A DNA stretch of 48,615 nucleotides from a virus: positions 1-48,615 of IMG/VR virus record IMGVR_UViG_3300002835_000308; one strand, given 5' to 3'. Positions within the stretch are counted from its first letter, which is position 1, and the number at the start of each line of letters is the position of its first letter. The notes beneath the pieces are model-generated. The model saw only the letters and a list, made by a program, of their open reading frames with translations, ran no database searches and was not told the DNA's origin. Made by a program: the position numbers and the translations under genes. This document shows positions 29,470 to 37,289 of the stretch, piece by piece.

Positions 29470-29572
29470 TATATTCAACAGATTACTAATTTTCGCTGCG
29501 TTTGAGGAAGTTGAAAACCCCCTTGTTAGCAGTATTACTCTGTATAAGGTAAAGGATGAACTCTGCAGCTAA
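29342..29572 (+). CDS. Overlapping winged-helix-like small protein
   Basis: 76 residues from an ATG with GGAG four bases upstream. It overlaps the preceding gene by 128 bp and the next by 17 bp, filling what would otherwise be an 86-bp gap. The sequence (DKAILRQLKAQGPKSKLQLL, then FAAFEEVENPLVSSITLYKV) looks like a winged helix-turn-helix domain. I judge it real because it is well-formed protein while the overlapped frame is low complexity. Confidence 0.6.
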   Translation: MTNKKLTKEIAKRLPAVDKAILRQLKAQGPKSKLQLLKMLGPDIFNRLLIFAAFEEVENPLVSSITLYKVKDELCS

Positions 29573-30824
29573 CATCAAGAAGGCATTCGGCATGCCCTCT
29601 GCAGCGGATAGTGCACACCAGTACATATTCAAGTCTGGTGAGTACGGCACACTGTACCAATACTGGTGGCGAGATCGATTGGGTAACTATTATAGGTACT
29701 CAAACGCCCCACAGGAATCAGCGGACTTTGACCCTTTTCTCGGTGCTCCTCTTCTAGACGCAGACCAGCCCCTGGTCGAGAAGAACCCAGAGTTCTTCAC
29801 TCAGGAAGGGTACAAGCGCCATATGGCTCCACCGCAGGGCGCTAAGTTGTCTAGAAATTCTGACTACAACCAGAATTCTAGTCAAAACATTTGGTTTGAA
29901 GTCTTTGACAACAAAGGTACAAAATACATCTACCTTGATGCTGACGTCAAAGAGAACCTTGATTTGTACGTACAAAACCAACTACGTATAGTTGATGCCG
30001 CGTTACCCAAGTTCAGAGAACATGCAGTAACCCTGTTTAACTCGAAGTATCAAAAAGACAGGATTACCGGAGCTATTCTGATTTTGTGTGACCAGGGATA
30101 CTATGAACCTGAAGAGCTTATCGCTGCTACCGTTGGAGATGTAGAGTTCGTAGACCAAGCAGTGATTCTTCTTGGTCGTAAGTTTGTGTGCGACCTTACT
30201 TTCCTAGACTTCATTACAAGTCTAGTTGCGCATAGAGCGCCCACTGAGCCGCTTTTCCAGTACAATACTATCCACGGCATTAGGCCTGTGGGCATAAACT
30301 ACATAAGCTCAGTATTTTACGCAACTAGGGTTAGTCCTAAGTTCTTGCTCAACTGGAACGCCTCCCATTTGTTCAGTCGCATAGTAAATCGCATGGCGTT
30401 TCAGATGATTCCAGCTGATGAAGTTGAAGTTTCTGCGTTCGACGAACTGTCTAAGGTCCTATCGACCAGAGATGACGTTCACCATTTAGTAGACTTCAAG
30501 GTCAGGGTTGCGCTGCTTCGTAACTACAGAGAACAAGTAGCAGACCCATCGGTAACAAAAAGCTTAACTAGATTACTGGTCGATGACTTTGGTGTTGCAA
30601 TTATTCGCTGTGATTTGAATTCTCTTAGACAAGATGAGAAGGAGTTTTCGGATTGGCTTCAATCCACCCCGATGCACGACACCTCTCCAGCTATTGAGGC
30701 ACAGGTAGAACAGGAGCTACAGCCTCAAGAAGAAGAAGAGAACGAACAGCCGGAGCAACCACCGCCTAGTCCAGAGGATGCGGAAGAGCCGCCTCCTACG
30801 CCGGATACCGAGGTGCCTGAATGA
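29556..30824 (+). CDS. Conserved phage protein of unknown function
   Basis: 422 residues with a globular body and an acidic, Pro/Gln/Glu-rich tail of about 55 residues. Segments YIYLDADVKENLDLYVQNQL, DRITGAILILCDQGYYEPEE and VILLGRKFVCDLTFLDFI are well-structured and look familiar from other large phages, always near head genes. A vague likeness to type IB topoisomerases was considered and not accepted. One KSL motif (VTKSLTRLL). Confidence 0.6.
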   Translation: MNSAANIKKAFGMPSAADSAHQYIFKSGEYGTLYQYWWRDRLGNYYRYSNAPQESADFDPFLGAPLLDADQPLVEKNPEFFTQEGYKRHMAPPQGAKLSRNSDYNQNSSQNIWFEVFDNKGTKYIYLDADVKENLDLYVQNQLRIVDAALPKFREHAVTLFNSKYQKDRITGAILILCDQGYYEPEELIAATVGDVEFVDQAVILLGRKFVCDLTFLDFITSLVAHRAPTEPLFQYNTIHGIRPVGINYISSVFYATRVSPKFLLNWNASHLFSRIVNRMAFQMIPADEVEVSAFDELSKVLSTRDDVHHLVDFKVRVALLRNYREQVADPSVTKSLTRLLVDDFGVAIIRCDLNSLRQDEKEFSDWLQSTPMHDTSPAIEAQVEQELQPQEEEENEQPEQPPPSPEDAEEPPPTPDTEVPE

Positions 30825-31936
30825 CTTCCCTGTTTACATATTTTGATGCTTGGGAACCTTTGCTTAAGGCCAGAAAAGCAAAAGGTTTGGACAAGTGGGA
30901 CAGACTACGAGAGCTAAGTCACAAGCTTCAAGGAAAAGAAGTCAGTGCCATATCCTTTACCTGCGCGCATCCTTCTCACGCTGGGGAACCAGTAAGGCAC
31001 TTACTGGGATCTGTAGAGGGCAACTTACACTTCTTGCTTGGGTATGGTAACCCCCGATTCCACATAGCTCCTTACCATTGGCAAATAATTGACCCAAATC
31101 TTACAGAGGAAGAGGCTGTCGAACTAAGCAAGCGAATTGCACACCCAGCTAATCCAAAACTGTGGGAAAAAGCAGGGATTGAAGCAGAAGACGAAGGAGA
31201 CCAGGACGACGGCGAAGCGCATAAGCACCGACCTTCTACAAAGCGAGAAACCAAAAGGACAGGAATACCTGTGAGGTCCGCTGCTGGAACGTATGTTTGC
31301 TATCCAGAGGATGGGTTAGTATACGGTGTGCATAACGGACATTACTATCGCTGGGATTCTGTAAAAGATTCTTTCTTCGCTGCGCAACATCCAGATGTGG
31401 CTGAGGCCATGGAAAACGCTAGCGTGCGTAAAAGCTTAGGTAAGATACACTTTGGCGTAACACCAAGCCCTGCACTCAGGACTTACACGGCACAGTACAG
31501 TAACTCTTCTTACGACGAAAATGTTTGGAGTTTGGTAAAGAGCGTGATGCCTAAGCCTGGTAAAATCTTAAGACTAGAAGATAAGCGAGGCGAAACCATC
31601 TTTGGCGTCACAACTACTAATTCAGTAGAGTTTTATGACCGTGCCGCTAACCGCATCTCCGTCAGGCTTTTCGACAGGGAGCATGACCATTTTGACCTTA
31701 CTCGTGACGGAAACATGTCACCAGCAGCTTTGCTTAGCTTTCTAACCAAGCACCTGAAGATCAGCACTCAACTACTCTCTGACGTTACTGGCCCAGGAGA
31801 ATCTCTGATAAAAGCCGCGCAAATCTGTGTTGCAGGAGAGGCATCCGAAGGATGGGATGACGTACCAGCGGAAGCCACTAGCCTTGAAAAGTCTGTGGTG
31901 TATGACAACGGCACGATGAAAGTGGTGCACGTATGA
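30821..31936 (+). CDS. Hypothetical head-operon protein
   Basis: 371 residues. Mixed alpha/beta N-terminal third (ISFTCAHPSHAGEPVRHLLG), an acidic/basic hinge around residue 125-145, then a beta-rich C-terminal part. Carries RKSLGKIHFG, VKSVMP and EKSVVYD. No domain recognised. ATGA overlaps on both sides. Confidence 0.6.
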   Translation: MTSLFTYFDAWEPLLKARKAKGLDKWDRLRELSHKLQGKEVSAISFTCAHPSHAGEPVRHLLGSVEGNLHFLLGYGNPRFHIAPYHWQIIDPNLTEEEAVELSKRIAHPANPKLWEKAGIEAEDEGDQDDGEAHKHRPSTKRETKRTGIPVRSAAGTYVCYPEDGLVYGVHNGHYYRWDSVKDSFFAAQHPDVAEAMENASVRKSLGKIHFGVTPSPALRTYTAQYSNSSYDENVWSLVKSVMPKPGKILRLEDKRGETIFGVTTTNSVEFYDRAANRISVRLFDREHDHFDLTRDGNMSPAALLSFLTKHLKISTQLLSDVTGPGESLIKAAQICVAGEASEGWDDVPAEATSLEKSVVYDNGTMKVVHV

Positions 31937-32190
31937 ACCACATCATTCACTGCCCTTGTGGTGAGGTAATCGTAAAATCATTGGGTTCGGACACCAAGAT
32001 ACGCGCTAAGATAGTAGTGTTCCGAGATTCTACAGCTTTTGCTGTTTGCAAGAGCTGTGCTTCTGAGGTACAAGTTCCTCTTCAGCTAAACGAAGACATG
32101 ATGAAATCTCTAGCGTCTCAACCGGTGGAGAAGAACAAGCATGTTCCGCTGTATATCCGTACGCCTAAGAAAGAAATAAAAAGTTCTTGA
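31933..32190 (+). CDS. Zinc-ribbon protein
   Basis: 85 residues. CPCG (residues 7-10) and CKSC (about 39-42) form a four-cysteine zinc ribbon, similar in size and layout to the Mu Com-type regulators; that similarity is only in pattern. Two KSL motifs (VKSLGSD and MKSLASQ). Its stop codon overlaps the promoter at 32187. Confidence 0.65.
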   Translation: MNHIIHCPCGEVIVKSLGSDTKIRAKIVVFRDSTAFAVCKSCASEVQVPLQLNEDMMKSLASQPVEKNKHVPLYIRTPKKEIKSS

Positions 32191-32215
32191 CAGCGCAAAT
32201 AGCTAAAGCTAAGAT
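32187..32215 (+). promoter_or_regulatory. Consensus-like promoter upstream of the capsid genes
   Basis: TTGACA (32187-32192), 17-bp spacer, TAAGAT (32210-32215). Start expected near 32222. It overlaps the stop of the zinc-ribbon gene and faces a terminator-like hairpin 20 bp downstream. Confidence 0.75.
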
Positions 32216-32241
32216 TAACAGACAAACGATTCTCCACAAAG

Positions 32242-32277
32242 GGAGCAACCAGTAATTTTACTGGTTACTCCTTTTTT
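32242..32277 (+). terminator. Terminator or attenuator before the prohead protease gene
   Basis: Stem GGAGCAACCAGTAA pairs with TTACTGGTTACTCC (one mismatch, two-base loop), followed by six T. It ends 14 bases before the protease ATG and only about 20 bases after the predicted start of the 32187 promoter, so it would yield a transcript of about 55 nt unless read through. Confidence 0.85.
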
Positions 32278-32290
32278 GTTTTAGGGTTGT

Positions 32291-33070
32291 ATGGACAAAG
32301 GTTGGATTGACGAAGAAACGTTTTCTTGCTTTGTTCCCGCTCAGATGGTCGTCGTAAAAGGCGGCGAAAAGGGCGCGGACAAGACCGGTAAGCGTTGGAT
32401 TCAAGGCATAGCCTCTACGGATAGTAGAGACCTACAAGGAGAGATCATAGACCAAGCTGGTATTGATTTCTCTTATTTTCTAAAGCACGGGTATTTCAAC
32501 GACGATCATAAACCAGGTCCTGAGTTTAAGGTCGGACAGCCTACAGAGGCTAAGCTAACAAAAAACGGTCTTTGGGTTAAAGGATTTCTTTTCAAGAATC
32601 CTAATCCCAAGGAAGAGAGTCGCGCAGACTATTACTGGGACTTGATGAACCAACTGAGTGCATCGGGTTCTGACCGCAAAGTAGGCTTTTCTATTCAAGG
32701 AAAAGTTTTACGAAGAAACGGTAGCAAAATTGAGAAGTGCTGGATACAGGACGTCGCCATCACCACTCAACCAGTAAATACCACAACTTGGGCTGAAATA
32801 GCAAAATCTCTTTCAGCACAGAAGTGGGATTTAGTAAAAGAATCTGACGAAGATAAGAAGAAGGAAGAGGCTGAAAAAGCTCTGGCTGTAGGTATGGGGA
32901 ACCCTGTGGTTCCACAGAGCTTGGAAGGCAGCAAAAAGGACGTCGTTACAGCGAAGAGCATGCTGTCCTATGATGAAGCATGCGTTCTAATCAAAAGTGA
33001 GACTGGCCTCGATACAGAGGCCGTTAAGGCCATCGTCAATATCGCGTTTGGTCTATTTGGACAGGAGTGA
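32291..33070 (+). CDS. Prohead (head maturation) protease
   Basis: 259 residues. Features of the assemblin-fold phage proteases: WIQGIASTDSRDLQGEIID at the start, GYFNDDHK with the candidate catalytic His (about residue 75), and KVGFSIQGKVLRR with the candidate catalytic Ser (about residue 137), then CWIQDVAITTQPVN. It cleaves scaffold and capsid proteins during head maturation. Its own tail has AKSLSAQK and AKSMLSYD, possible self-cleavage sites. No good ribosome-binding site; the upstream hairpin may control it. It is directly followed by scaffold and capsid genes. Confidence 0.88.
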   Translation: MDKGWIDEETFSCFVPAQMVVVKGGEKGADKTGKRWIQGIASTDSRDLQGEIIDQAGIDFSYFLKHGYFNDDHKPGPEFKVGQPTEAKLTKNGLWVKGFLFKNPNPKEESRADYYWDLMNQLSASGSDRKVGFSIQGKVLRRNGSKIEKCWIQDVAITTQPVNTTTWAEIAKSLSAQKWDLVKESDEDKKKEEAEKALAVGMGNPVVPQSLEGSKKDVVTAKSMLSYDEACVLIKSETGLDTEAVKAIVNIAFGLFGQE

Positions 33071-33075
33071 AGAAC

Positions 33076-34092
33076 ATGACGGAGAAGAAGATCGAAACTG
33101 GTGATCTCCAGAAGGCACTGCAGTCCCTACAGGACCTAGCCAAGGGTCACAATTCTCGTGGCACGGCTACTACTGAGGTTGTTGGCATGGTTGCAGAGTC
33201 TGGAGCAACGCAGGTGTTCCACACACCTAGCAACTCTAGCCCCGCATCGTGGGCAGGTACCTCGGCTTCTAGCGAGGACTGGAGCGACTCTATTGGCCCT
33301 GACGGCACGGACTACAAGGTAGCCGGTGCAAAGATGCGCAAGAGCGTGCTTAGCAAGATTGCTAAGGGCGAGGCTCTTACGCAGGGCGAAAAGAACTTCG
33401 TCGCAAAGGGTGGCCTTGATAAGTTCAAGGACATGGAAAAGGCCAAGGAGGCCAAGGGAGACATGGCAGAGAAGGCCATGGCACCTCGTTCCATGATGGC
33501 GAAGGCCAAGGACGAAGACGAGGATGAGGAAGAAGACGAGGTCTCGAAGGCTGAAGAGCACAGCGACGAGGCTGAGGACCGCAAGCTTATCCGTGAGATG
33601 ATGAGCAAGGAAAAGAAGAAGGACGTGAGCAAGTCCTTCGCTGACCACGCAGCTGAAAACCCGGCTGTTAAGGGTGGCTTCGAGGTATCGGAGTTCCTGG
33701 CAGGTTTCGCACAGGTGATGCACAAGTCGCTTTCGTCGATGGAAGCACGTATCACTGACCGCGTACTAACCGGTCTAGCAAAGTCGGACATCGAACAGGG
33801 CGAAGTGCAGAAGTCGATGGCGGAAGCACTTGCACGTCTTGGAGAGGTACTAGCGGCACAGGCACAGCGCATTGACCAGGTGGAGTCGGGACCGGCTCGC
33901 GCTGCAAAGAGCACGCTGTCTAAGTCGGGTGTGGCTCCAGAGGCTGCGCAGGAGCTTAACAAGTCTCAGGTAACGGGAGCATTGGTGGACCTGGTTCAGA
34001 AGGGTCTAGCCACGGCAACGGATGTTCTCAAGTATGATGCGACGGGCGAGCTTTCGCCTGAGCTTCGTCAAAAGGTAGTCGGTCGTCGCTGA
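33076..34092 (+). CDS. Capsid scaffold-like protein
   Basis: 338 residues from the ATG at 33076 (GGAG nine bases upstream; an in-frame GTG at 33067 is less likely). Charged, helical, with an acidic run (about 150-160) and coiled-coil C-terminal half, typical of scaffolds between protease and major capsid genes. It contains four to six KS motifs (RKSV, SKSF, HKSL, QKSM, AKST), as expected if the protease chops it. Codons are more GC-ending than in neighbours, like the capsid gene, which suggests high expression. Confidence 0.8.
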   Translation: MTEKKIETGDLQKALQSLQDLAKGHNSRGTATTEVVGMVAESGATQVFHTPSNSSPASWAGTSASSEDWSDSIGPDGTDYKVAGAKMRKSVLSKIAKGEALTQGEKNFVAKGGLDKFKDMEKAKEAKGDMAEKAMAPRSMMAKAKDEDEDEEEDEVSKAEEHSDEAEDRKLIREMMSKEKKKDVSKSFADHAAENPAVKGGFEVSEFLAGFAQVMHKSLSSMEARITDRVLTGLAKSDIEQGEVQKSMAEALARLGEVLAAQAQRIDQVESGPARAAKSTLSKSGVAPEAAQELNKSQVTGALVDLVQKGLATATDVLKYDATGELSPELRQKVVGRR

Positions 34093-34122
34093 ATCGACGT
34101 TTAAAGTAAGGAGTAGAAGACA

Positions 34123-35574
34123 ATGACTGTAGGACTAAGAGCATTCCAGGCAGGTACTGTCGGCTCTGGATTCGGCGCTGGCAGCGAGGCTGACATCGCG
34201 GAACTGAGCAAGGCACTTGAAGCCGGTTATCAGATCGGCGCGGGCAGAACGGGTGGTAGCGCACTTCGCGTAGAGTCCCTTGAGGCGAGCCTCAAGGTTC
34301 TTACGTACACTTCTTCGCACGTGAAGCTGTGGAAGAAGATGCCAAAGAGCCCCGCGTACAGCACGGTTGAAGAGTACAACCAGCTGACTGATTACGGCGG
34401 AGAGGCTTCTCCGTTCGTTCAGGAAGGCGAACTTCCGCAGGCGACTGACGCCAGCTACGTACGTCGTACGCAGTTAGTCAAGTTCCTCGGCACGACCCGC
34501 GAGATCACGCACCAGGCAACGCTTGTGCACCCCGCACACGGTGACCTCATCGCCCTTGAGAACCAGAATGGTATTCTCTGGCTGCTCTCGCAGGTAGAAC
34601 GTTCGCTGTTCAGTGGCGACTCGTCGCTCGCGTTCGATGGTGAGTCGGAGCAGTGGGACGGTCTAGACGCCCTCATTGACGCAGCTAACGTCATCGACCT
34701 AGAGGGTAACACACTGCAGGAAGCGGACATTGAAGAGGCAGCAAACCTCATCATCGAGAACTTCGGTTTCCCGACCGACATGTTCCTCGGTACGCGCACC
34801 ATGAGCGACCTGGTCAAGACGTTCTATCCTCGTGAGCGCATCCAGCTCCCGGCACCGATGAACGGACAGGTTGGTAACACCATCCAGACGATGGCAACGC
34901 AGGCGGGCGTGATTGAGTTCAACCCAGACATCTTCATTCGCCGCACGCCTACGCCGCCTGCTGCTGCACTTTCGCCCTCGGCACCGGCAACCCCGGCTTC
35001 GATCGCGGCTGGTGCACCTGCTGGCGCAACGGGCGACCACAACAAGGGCGCTCCTGCGGGCACCTCGAACTTCGCTTACGTTGTTACGGCGTGCAACCGC
35101 TTCGGTGAGTCGGCGCCTACGGCATTCGCTGGCGCGGTTACCGCCCTCACGCAGGTACAGAAGGATGCAAGTAACGCGCTTCCGCTTACCATCACCAACC
35201 CGGCAGTTATCGGAGCATTCCCTCCAGAATTCTTCCGTATCTACCGTTCGGCAGCGTCGTCCTCTTCGACTGTGCCCTCTTCGCTGGCCAGCTACGCTCT
35301 AATCGCGCAGGTTCCTGCGTCGAGCCAGGCTGCCTCGGGTACGACCTCGTTCTCGGACGTCAACCTGATTCTTCCGTTCACGTCGTCGGCATACCTTGGT
35401 GAGTTGACGCCAAACGTCGTCACCTTCCGTCAGCTGATGCCTCTGATGAAGATGGACCTCGCGGTCCTCTCGCCCGCATACCGCTGGATGATTCTTCTCT
35501 ACGGTACGCCAGTCCTCTTCGCCCCCAAGAAGTGGATGCGCTTCATCAACGTTGGCCAGCTGAGCCTCCGCTGA
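34123..35574 (+). CDS. Major capsid protein with inserted Ig/FN3-like domain
   Basis: 483 residues. The N-arm and capsid core are recognisable by position and by segments such as YTSSHVKLWKKMPKSPAYS, REITHQATLVHPAHGD and NQNGILWLLSQVERSLFSGD with GESEQWDGLDALID. After IRRTPTPP (about residue 275) a domain rich in Ala, Ser, Pro and Thr with NFAYVVTACNRFGESAP and ITNPAVIGAFPPEFFRIYRS looks like an Ig/FN3 insertion, ending near 425 before the core resumes (VTFRQLMPLMKMDL). Strong AAGGAG site, GC-ending codons, and a terminator just after the stop all fit very high expression. Confidence 0.88.
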   Translation: MTVGLRAFQAGTVGSGFGAGSEADIAELSKALEAGYQIGAGRTGGSALRVESLEASLKVLTYTSSHVKLWKKMPKSPAYSTVEEYNQLTDYGGEASPFVQEGELPQATDASYVRRTQLVKFLGTTREITHQATLVHPAHGDLIALENQNGILWLLSQVERSLFSGDSSLAFDGESEQWDGLDALIDAANVIDLEGNTLQEADIEEAANLIIENFGFPTDMFLGTRTMSDLVKTFYPRERIQLPAPMNGQVGNTIQTMATQAGVIEFNPDIFIRRTPTPPAAALSPSAPATPASIAAGAPAGATGDHNKGAPAGTSNFAYVVTACNRFGESAPTAFAGAVTALTQVQKDASNALPLTITNPAVIGAFPPEFFRIYRSAASSSSTVPSSLASYALIAQVPASSQAASGTTSFSDVNLILPFTSSAYLGELTPNVVTFRQLMPLMKMDLAVLSPAYRWMILLYGTPVLFAPKKWMRFINVGQLSLR

Positions 35575-35583
35575 TAGTTGAGT

Positions 35584-35612
35584 AAAGAGGGGCGGTGACT
35601 CCGCCCCTCTTT
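35584..35612. terminator. Strong intrinsic terminator after the capsid gene
   Basis: Perfect 12-bp stem AAAGAGGGGCGG/CCGCCCCTCTTT with a 5-base loop; A- and T-rich ends make it usable in both directions. Confidence 0.92.
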
Positions 35613-35620
35613 AACAACCC

Positions 35621-36166
35621 ATGCAGTGCGCCATTTGCGAAAAGCAAATATATGGACATAAGGCACCTACAAAAGGTAAGCCCGTTGTCTGTGGTTCTTG
35701 TACCCTTACCAAAGTAGACTCAGCTGTAACTAAGACAGGTAAGAGCCTGTATCAAATCAGAGCTGATATAGCAAAGATTACAGCTGATCCAACGCGGCAT
35801 GAAGATTACACTATGAGTTTTGTTGCAGTACGCAGTAACTACGCTAGGGAGAAAACGATACTGCTCGGAGGTAAGCATCCTCTGTCGTTCGATTCAAGAG
35901 GGGTGGCACTTTGCCCCGCACATCTGTGTGAACTCTTGGAGCACGAGATGAGTGCTAGACCCGGCAGGTACTGGTATGAAGAGTCGTCGGAGTCATCCCC
36001 AATCTCTACTTCGGTTCTTGTAGAAAAAGCGGTTGCTGTACCTGCGGTAGTCGTGGCTCCTGAAGAGGAGAGTGCTTCTGAAGAAGTCACGCCACCTGTA
36101 GAGATTTCTGTTTCCTTCGACGACGAACCTAAAAAAGCATCCAGCAAGACTAAGCAGAAGAAGTGA
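35621..36166 (+). CDS. Zinc-finger protein with acidic tail
   Basis: 181 residues. CAIC and CGSC near the N-terminus, with CPAHLC later, form zinc sites. The last 60 residues are acidic then Lys-rich, low complexity. It begins 9 bp after the capsid terminator with no clear ribosome-binding site. Role unknown; head-completion region by position. Confidence 0.6.
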   Translation: MQCAICEKQIYGHKAPTKGKPVVCGSCTLTKVDSAVTKTGKSLYQIRADIAKITADPTRHEDYTMSFVAVRSNYAREKTILLGGKHPLSFDSRGVALCPAHLCELLEHEMSARPGRYWYEESSESSPISTSVLVEKAVAVPAVVVAPEEESASEEVTPPVEISVSFDDEPKKASSKTKQKK

Positions 36167-36178
36167 CGGAGGATTAAA

Positions 36179-36499
36179 ATGGCTAAGGCACGTGTAGTGG
36201 TTGGAGATACCAATAGCGCAGAGATTGACGCCCTAAAGCGTTCATTCAACTCTTTGCTCGTAGTTCTTGAGCGTGTTTGCAACGAAGTTGAAGCGACCAC
36301 GCTTACCCCTCTGCAGGGTTTCGTGGCGCTCAACGCTGCGTTACGCACTGGACGAGACGCAAGCGCACCTTCGGGAGCAGCTGCTCACGTTGGTACGAAC
36401 AGGCTCATCCCTGGCGTTAAGTCTACCCCGCAGATTCCGCCTCGCTCGGAGGAGTCGGCTGCGGCTCTCGTTGAAATGGCAGTTGCCGATAAGTATTGA
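36179..36499 (+). CDS. Hypothetical small protein
   Basis: 106 residues after a GGAGG site. N-terminal helix (IDALKRSFNSLLVVLERVCNE), C-terminal disordered region. No family recognised. Followed by a terminator, so it ends this short unit. Confidence 0.6.
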   Translation: MAKARVVVGDTNSAEIDALKRSFNSLLVVLERVCNEVEATTLTPLQGFVALNAALRTGRDASAPSGAAAHVGTNRLIPGVKSTPQIPPRSEESAAALVEMAVADKY

Positions 36500-36544
36500 C
36501 AGTACAAACAATACCTATGCTCCCTTTGCTTCGGCAGTGGGATT

Positions 36545-36575
36545 GAAGCCGCCGCAAGGCGGCTTCTGCTTTAGC
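36545..36575 (+). terminator. Intrinsic terminator
   Basis: Perfect 9-bp stem GAAGCCGCC/GGCGGCTTC with loop GCAA, followed by TGCTTT. Confidence 0.82.
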
Positions 36576-36603
36576 ATAGTACTGGTCGTGTAGTCTGTTA
36601 AAT

Positions 36604-36654
36604 TAAAGGCAGTGTAGCCTCATTCTTACGCGTATGCTACACTGCCTTTATACT
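36604..36654 (+). promoter_or_regulatory. 15-bp perfect inverted repeat abutting a -10 box
   Basis: TAAAGGCAGTGTAGC (36604-36618) and its complement (36636-36650), 17-base loop, directly followed by TATACT (36649-36654), 12 bases before the next ATG. The -35 (TTACGC at 36626) is weak. Likely an operator/promoter unit; a second terminator is possible. The right arm shares the 13-mer GTATGCTACACTG with the region before the gene at 13709. Confidence 0.6.
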
Positions 36655-36665
36655 TTGGGGTTTTC

Positions 36666-37283
36666 ATGACAACGCCTTTACTTTTACAGAGCACTCCGTC
36701 AAGTGTCGTAGTGTACTTGGAACTTAGTACTGGCCTACCAGCGACGTCTTTGACTTTTTCGGATGTTACTGTTGGCCTAAAGAAAGAGGGAGGATCTTTT
36801 CTTCCTTTTCCAATTACTGCACTTACCTGGACAAACCTAGGTAATGGGTTCTACCAAGTTGCAGTTACTGCAAGTGATACCAATACGCTTGGAAGTCTGT
36901 ACTTCAGCTTCACAGGTGCGACTATTAAAGCTGCCTTAATAGTTGCTCGCGTTGCTGTGGCTGTTGCCGCTCCGCCCACACCGCCTTCTCCGTTCACGCC
37001 AACAACCACCACAATTTTTGGGTACATCTACGACCAGGTAGGCGCACCGAAAGAAGCCGTATCAATATCTGTTCGCACTATTACCATGCCCACCATAATA
37101 CGCCCTGCTTCTGACGGCGTGCTGATTTCTGAGGGTTTTGTAACTGCGCGCACGGACTCCACTGGCTTCTTTAGCCTGGATCTACTTACTGGTACTCAAG
37201 TAGAATTCGTAATTCCAGATGCAAACTATCGAAGAGTAATTACAGTTCCTAGCAACGCATCTAATCTTTTTGATATTCCGTGA
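36666..37283 (+). CDS. Virion protein with carboxypeptidase-regulatory-like beta domain
   Basis: 205 residues, beta-rich. An N-terminal Ig-like part (TFSDVTVGLKKEGGSF, NGFYQVAVTA) is joined by a Pro-rich linker to a second domain with IFGYIYDQVGAPKEAVSISV and the later GFFSLDLLTGT, the pattern of a CarboxypepD_reg-like sandwich. Probably a neck or capsid-surface protein. No ribosome-binding site is obvious. Confidence 0.6.
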   Translation: MTTPLLLQSTPSSVVVYLELSTGLPATSLTFSDVTVGLKKEGGSFLPFPITALTWTNLGNGFYQVAVTASDTNTLGSLYFSFTGATIKAALIVARVAVAVAAPPTPPSPFTPTTTTIFGYIYDQVGAPKEAVSISVRTITMPTIIRPASDGVLISEGFVTARTDSTGFFSLDLLTGTQVEFVIPDANYRRVITVPSNASNLFDIP

Positions 37284-37289
37284 GGATAC

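Noticed and set aside
29556-30824. Type IB topoisomerase assignment
   Set aside because: Only a loose hydrophobic pattern is shared; I cannot locate the catalytic Arg, Lys, Arg, His and Tyr set.
33136-33962. Antisense frames over the scaffold gene
   Set aside because: Ser/Leu-rich shadows of a Lys/Glu-rich coding sequence.
36496-36521. TTGACA with TATGCT as a promoter
   Set aside because: The spacer is only 14 bp and a strong terminator follows 24 bp later.
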